Part shown: one piece after another, positions 53,308 through 57,026 of the stretch
How the letters are laid out: the number at the start of each line of letters is the position of its first letter
Position numbering within the stretch: position 1 is the stretch's first letter
Source: Gemmatimonadales bacterium
Lineage (GTDB): Bacteria > Gemmatimonadota > Gemmatimonadetes > Gemmatimonadales > GWC2-71-9
Direction: 5' to 3'
DNA length: 57,026 nt
Assembly: GCA_036265815.1 (NCBI GenBank)
Contig: DATAOI010000024.1
Span: 1 to 57,026, forward strand
Notes under the pieces: model-generated
Seen by the model: only the letters and a program-made list of their open reading frames with translations
Told to the model about the DNA's origin: nothing
Databases searched by the model: none
Program-made: the position numbers and the translations under genes

Positions 53308-55037
53308 TGACCCCTAGAGTCACCGCGGAATCGAAGGTCGAGGTCGCCAAGCGGGAGGGGAGACATCTTCGCGGCACCATCGGGGAGACGCTCGCCTCCG
53401 AGGCCGCCCGCTTCGGCGAGGACGACGTCAGCCTGCTCAAGTTTCACGGGACGTATCAGCAGGACGACCGCGACCTCCGCCGGGCGCGGGAGACCGCCGG
53501 CGAGGGCAAGGCCTACAGCTTCATGGTGCGGGTCGCCATTCCCGCTGGCGCCGTCACCGCCGAGCAGTACCTCGGTCTGGAGGAGATCGCCGACCAGCAT
53601 GGCAACTACACCCTCCGGGTCACTACCCGCCAGGGATTTCAGTTCCACGGCGTCCTCAAGGGCGACCTCAAGGCCACCATCGCGGGGGTGAACCAGAAGC
53701 TGCTCACTACCATCGCCGCCTGCGGCGACGTGGAGCGCAACGTGATGGGCTGTTCCGCACCGTTGGGCGACGCCGATCACGCGGCCGTCCGCGAGGTGGC
53801 GAGTGCGATCGCCCGCGAGCTCCGCCCCGCCACCCGCGCCTACCACGAGATCTGGCTGGACGGCGAGAAACAGATCTCCACCGAAGAGGAGGAGCCGTTC
53901 TACGGCGACCGCTACCTGCCGCGGAAGTTCAAGACCGCGGTGGGCCTGTCGAACGACAACTGCGTCGACATCTGGTCTCAGGACGTCGGACTGCTCGCCA
54001 TCGTCTCCGATGGCCGGCTGCAGGGATTCAACCTCCTGGTGGGCGGCGGGCTCGGCATGACCCACAACAAGGGCGATACCGCTGCCCGACTGGCCGAGCC
54101 CCTCGGCTTCGTGCCGATCCTCAACGGGGTCGAGGCGGTGCGCATCGTGGCGGCCATTTTCCGCGATCACGGCAACCGGGCCGACCGGCGGCACGCGCGG
54201 CTCAAGTACCTGCTCGCGGAGTGGGGCATTCAGCGGTTCAGGGAAGAGTTCCAGCGGCGTGCCTCGTTCCGGCTCGGCCCCGCGGTGGCGCTCCCTCCGC
54301 TGCCGTTCCACGATCATCTCGGCCGGCACCGGCAGAACGACGGACGCTTGTTCTATGGCGTCTTCATTCAGAGCGGGCGCATCGTGGACACGCCGGGTCA
54401 CGCGCTCAAGACGGCGTTGCACGAGATTGTCACCCGGCTCCGGCCGGGCGTGCGGCTGACGGGGCAGCAGAACCTGCTGCTCACCGATCTCGACGCGGAT
54501 GGTATCGAGACGGTGGCGCGGATCCTCCAGGCCCACGGCGTGGCGCTGCCGACCGCGCTCTCCGCGGCGCGTCGCTTCTCCATGGCCTGCCCCGCGCTCC
54601 CGACCTGCGGCCTGGCGGTGGCCGAGTCGGAGCGCGCCATCCCCGGCATTCTCGACGAGTTCGAGGCGGAGCTCGACGTATTGGGCCTGCGGGATGCCCC
54701 GATCACCATCCGGATGACCGGCTGCCCCAACGGCTGCGCGCGGCCCTACACGGCGGACCTCGCCTTCGTCGGCCGCTCGCTGGGCCTTTACAACGTCTAC
54801 GTGGGCGGCGGCCTGGCCGGCGACCGCCTGGTCGACCTCTACCGGGCGGATGTGCCCCAGGAGGCGCTGCTCGCTGCCGTCCGGCCGCTGCTGGTGCGCT
54901 GGGCCGCGGAGCGGGCCCAGGGGGAAGGCCTGGGCGACTTCTACCAGCGGTTGATGGGCCTCCGTGCCCGGCGCACCACCCTGACCGGCCGGGAGCTGCC
55001 GACCATCGACCGGATCCCGGTCGAGGTGGCGCGATGA
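53307..55037 (+). CDS. cysI: Sulfite (or nitrite) reductase hemoprotein, CysI-like
   Basis: The 576-residue protein has the duplicated ferredoxin-like and siroheme domains of sulfite/nitrite reductases: YTLRVTTRQGFQFHGVLKGD, ERNVMGCSAPLGDADHAAVR, NLLVGGGLGMTHN. The cluster-binding cysteines are in ACPALPTCGLAVAES and MTGCPNGCARPYTAD. The arrangement C-x5-C ... C-x3-C bridges siroheme and the 4Fe-4S cluster. With APS reductase upstream and siroheme synthesis downstream, sulfite is the likely substrate. The ATG overlaps the cysH stop by one base (TGATG) behind AAGGAGG. Confidence 0.93.
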   Translation: MTPRVTAESKVEVAKREGRHLRGTIGETLASEAARFGEDDVSLLKFHGTYQQDDRDLRRARETAGEGKAYSFMVRVAIPAGAVTAEQYLGLEEIADQHGNYTLRVTTRQGFQFHGVLKGDLKATIAGVNQKLLTTIAACGDVERNVMGCSAPLGDADHAAVREVASAIARELRPATRAYHEIWLDGEKQISTEEEEPFYGDRYLPRKFKTAVGLSNDNCVDIWSQDVGLLAIVSDGRLQGFNLLVGGGLGMTHNKGDTAARLAEPLGFVPILNGVEAVRIVAAIFRDHGNRADRRHARLKYLLAEWGIQRFREEFQRRASFRLGPAVALPPLPFHDHLGRHRQNDGRLFYGVFIQSGRIVDTPGHALKTALHEIVTRLRPGVRLTGQQNLLLTDLDADGIETVARILQAHGVALPTALSAARRFSMACPALPTCGLAVAESERAIPGILDEFEAELDVLGLRDAPITIRMTGCPNGCARPYTADLAFVGRSLGLYNVYVGGGLAGDRLVDLYRADVPQEALLAAVRPLLVRWAAERAQGEGLGDFYQRLMGLRARRTTLTGRELPTIDRIPVEVAR

Positions 55038-56608
55038 GCGGACGCGCCCTGGTCCTGGCAGCCCACGGGTCGCGGCGGGATCCGGCCGCCAACGCACTGG
55101 TGCGCCGGATGGCGGAGGCGCTCCGCGGGCGCCGGCTGTTCGACGAGGTCGCGGTGGCGTTTCACCAGGGTGAACCGGGATTCGATACTGTGCTCGACGA
55201 GCTGACGGCCGACGAGGTCACCGTGGTGCCGTTCCTCACCAGCGCGGGGCACTATAGCGATGTCGTCCTGCCGGAGGGGCTTGCGCGTAACCGGCGATAC
55301 ACCGAGATCCGGCTGAGCCGCACCCCGCCGGTCGGGAGCCATCGGGGTATCGCCCCGCTGGTGGCCCGCCGGGTCACTGAGCTCCTTCGGGAGCAGCAGG
55401 CCGACCGCTCCCAGGTCTCGCTGGTGCTGGTGGGCCACGGCACCCGGCGGCACCCCGAGAGCACCACATCCACTCACGCTCTGGCGGAGACCCTCCGGAG
55501 GCGGCGGGTTGCCGGCGAGGTGCTGGCGGCGTTTCTGGACGATGATCCACCGGTGGACGAGGTGTTGCACCGGACCCGGATGCCCAATGTGATCGCGCTG
55601 CCGTTCCTGATCGGCGGCGGAATCCACGCGCTGGAGGACCTCCCGCACCGGCTCGGTCTGCCCGACGGTGGGGTGCCCCGGCGCGGCCGGGTCGGCTCCC
55701 GCCTCGTCCTGGTCGACGCGGCCATCGGCGAGAATCCCGGACTGGAGGAGATCGTCGTCGACCTCGCCCGCCGGCACGCTCCGCCGCCGCCGCCACGATC
55801 TCGCGGGCGTCCCGGCCGCCCGGCGCACCGCGTCTCCGGGGAGGTGCACCTGGTGGGCGGTGGTCCGGGAGATCCCGGCCTGATTACCTCGCGCGGTCTC
55901 GAGCTGCTGCGGCGGGCTGACGTGGTGGTACACGACCGGCTGGTGGCGCCCGAGCTGCTGAACGAAACCCGGGCCGGCGTCGAGCTGATCGACGTGGGCA
56001 AGGGCGCCGGCCTCGCGCCCTACTCGCAGCAGGAGATCAACACGCTCCTGGTGGCCCACGCCCGGCTCGGCCGGACCGTGGTGCGGCTCAAGGGCGGCGA
56101 CCCGTTCGTCTTCGGGCGAGGGAGCGAGGAGGCCTCGGCCTGTCGGCAGGCCGGCGTGAAGGTCTACGTCGTTCCGGGCGTTTCAAGCGCCATCGCCGGA
56201 CCGGCGGCCGCCGGCATACCGGTCACGGCGCGGGGGCTGGCCCGCTCGTTCGCGGTGGTCACTGGGCACCAGGCAGGTCCGGACGATGAGACGTTCGATC
56301 TCCGCGGCCTTGCCGCCGTGGACACCCTGGTGGTGCTGATGGGACGTGCGTCGCTCGCTCGTCTGACGGCACAACTGATGGAGGCGGGGCGTGACCCGGA
56401 CACGCCGGCGGCGTGCATCCAATCGGCCACCACGCCCGAGCAGCGGGTGACCCGGGCTACGCTGGCAACCATCGCGGATGCGGCGGACCGCGAGGGGCTG
56501 GAGGCGCCGCTGGTCACGGTGATCGGTGCCGTGGCAGCGCTGGACGACGCGCCGGCCTGGGCCGCCGAATCAACCGGCGGCGCGCGGACTCGCCTGGGTG
56601 CGGGCTGA
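55034..56608 (+). CDS. Sirohydrochlorin chelatase (two CbiX domains) fused to uroporphyrinogen-III methyltransferase
   Basis: The 524-residue fusion has its first CbiX-like domain at about residues 3-120 (LVLAAHGSRRDP, metal-binding His11) and its second at about 125-245 (LVLVGHGTRRHPEST, LPFLIGGGIHALEDL). After a Pro/Arg-rich linker, a SUMT domain runs from about 270 to 510 (VHLVGGGPGDPGLITSRGLE, VVRLKGGDPFVFGRGSEEAS, VVPGVSSAIAGPAAAGIPVT). It would carry out the first (bis-methylation) and last (iron insertion) steps of siroheme synthesis. The precorrin-2 dehydrogenase that acts between them is absent from this protein and from the window. It is coupled to cysI by ATGA, matching its role in supplying siroheme. 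Confidence 0.93.
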   Translation: MSGRALVLAAHGSRRDPAANALVRRMAEALRGRRLFDEVAVAFHQGEPGFDTVLDELTADEVTVVPFLTSAGHYSDVVLPEGLARNRRYTEIRLSRTPPVGSHRGIAPLVARRVTELLREQQADRSQVSLVLVGHGTRRHPESTTSTHALAETLRRRRVAGEVLAAFLDDDPPVDEVLHRTRMPNVIALPFLIGGGIHALEDLPHRLGLPDGGVPRRGRVGSRLVLVDAAIGENPGLEEIVVDLARRHAPPPPPRSRGRPGRPAHRVSGEVHLVGGGPGDPGLITSRGLELLRRADVVVHDRLVAPELLNETRAGVELIDVGKGAGLAPYSQQEINTLLVAHARLGRTVVRLKGGDPFVFGRGSEEASACRQAGVKVYVVPGVSSAIAGPAAAGIPVTARGLARSFAVVTGHQAGPDDETFDLRGLAAVDTLVVLMGRASLARLTAQLMEAGRDPDTPAACIQSATTPEQRVTRATLATIADAADREGLEAPLVTVIGAVAALDDAPAWAAESTGGARTRLGAG

Positions 56609-56700
56609 GCGCGTTTCGAGCAAGCCAGGGCGCGTGGATCTGCTGCAGAATCGGGCGAATTGTCGCGCCGTCCGCGACCCGAGATATGCTGTATCCGGGC

Positions 56701-56892
56701 TCATGATTCCCTCTTCAACCCACGGTTCCAGCCCAGGGCGGCATAGAGCGGGCAGTGGCCCGTGAGTGCGGTACCCAGGGGAATCAAGCCCACCAGCGTC
56801 AGATAACGCCATGGGGGAGTCAGTGCTCCGTACAAGCCCAGGAGCAGCACGCCGAGAATAAGCCGCGCCAGCCGCTCCATGTTGCGGCTCAT
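56701..56892 (-). CDS. DUF2892 small membrane protein
   Basis: The 63-residue protein has two transmembrane helices and the DUF2892 pattern NMERLARLILGVLLLGLYG ... LVGLIPLGTALTGHCPLYAA. The family occurs alone or fused to rhodanese, as in YgaP. AGGAGG precedes the ATG at 56892. It follows the universal stress protein gene by nine bases, so the two are co-transcribed. Confidence 0.88.
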   Translation of the reverse strand: MSRNMERLARLILGVLLLGLYGALTPPWRYLTLVGLIPLGTALTGHCPLYAALGWNRGLKRES

Positions 56893-56901
56893 CGGGCCCT
56901 C

Positions 56902-57026
56902 CTACAGTGGAATGGTGAGCACCGCGCACGGCGCGGTGTGGGACACCCGCCGGGCGGTGCTCCCCGCCTCGATCACGCCGGCTGGTCCACCACGATGACA
57001 GCCCAGCACCAGCACGTCGGGCGGAC
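56902..57026 (-). CDS. Universal stress protein, 3-prime part only
   Basis: The frame is open to the window edge. It encodes the C-terminal 41 residues of a UspA-type domain (PDVLVLGCHRGG, then GSTARRVSHTAPCAVLTIPL), including the G-x2-G-x9-GS-type nucleotide-binding loop region. The start lies outside the window. Confidence 0.82.
   Translation of the reverse strand, partial: PPDVLVLGCHRGGPAGVIEAGSTARRVSHTAPCAVLTIPL

Overview
The window is high-GC bacterial chromosome with dense coding on both strands. Many adjacent genes overlap by four bases (ATGA, GTGA and one probable CTGA), which implies translational coupling. Eukaryote-like Ser/Thr kinases fused to TolB-like and TPR domains, PadR-controlled FtsX-type permeases of the kind described as acidobacterial duplicated orphan permeases, TonB receptors with carboxypeptidase-regulatory domains, and secreted amidohydrolases and serine hydrolases together suggest Gemmatimonadota, or less likely Acidobacteriota. 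This assignment comes from gene content only. I saw no rRNA, tRNA, CRISPR array, insertion sequence or prophage.

Layout. 1-2.6 kb: 3-prime end of sdhB coupled to a TPR-like gene and a membrane protein gene. 2.8-7.8 kb: a 33-codon small ORF, a toxin-first VapC/Phd module with a 16-bp palindromic operator, then DUF2214, Tat-DUF711, DUF427, a DsbA-like protein and DUF4956. 8-12.8 kb: a cobalamin-riboswitch operon (BtuF-like lipoprotein, BtuB-like receptor, DUF71 ATP pyrophosphatase, cytosolic BtuF-like protein). 12.8-16.7 kb: a porin-like protein divergent from a cupredoxin and a Cache-HAMP-kinase sensor. 16.7-19.8 kb: padR plus a permease with a promoter/operator. 19.9-24.5 kb: a second copy of the small peptide, then a secreted TPR protein, serine hydrolase and amidohydrolase. 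25.3-35.6 kb: two translationally coupled kinase/BTAD-regulator pairs flanking an aldehyde dehydrogenase. 35.6-42 kb: ornithine-cyclodeaminase-like protein, TMEM175-like channel, lipoproteins, two large 10-bp-unit hairpins, and an ECF sigma/anti-sigma pair. 42-47 kb: a TPP-riboswitch unit thiC-terC-TonB receptor that runs towards the sigma pair. 47-49.4 kb: another kinase-TolB-TPR gene with no normal start codon. 49.4-52.3 kb: VOC protein, class III aminotransferase and threonine dehydratase. 52.3-56.6 kb: an assimilatory sulfate reduction and siroheme operon (APS reductase, sulfite reductase, CbiX-SUMT fusion) behind a cysteine-rich leader peptide and an intrinsic terminator. 56.7-57 kb: DUF2892 and a partial universal stress protein.

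The main new observations are: (i) a probable leaderless Cys-Cys-Cys leader peptide with an attenuator controlling sulfate assimilation; (ii) an apparently undescribed 33-39 residue peptide family present twice; (iii) kinase/BTAD-regulator pairs reminiscent of AfsK/AfsR; (iv) a Cache-HAMP sensor whose output is a Ser/Thr kinase, paired with a cupredoxin; and (v) paired large hairpins abutting stop codons.
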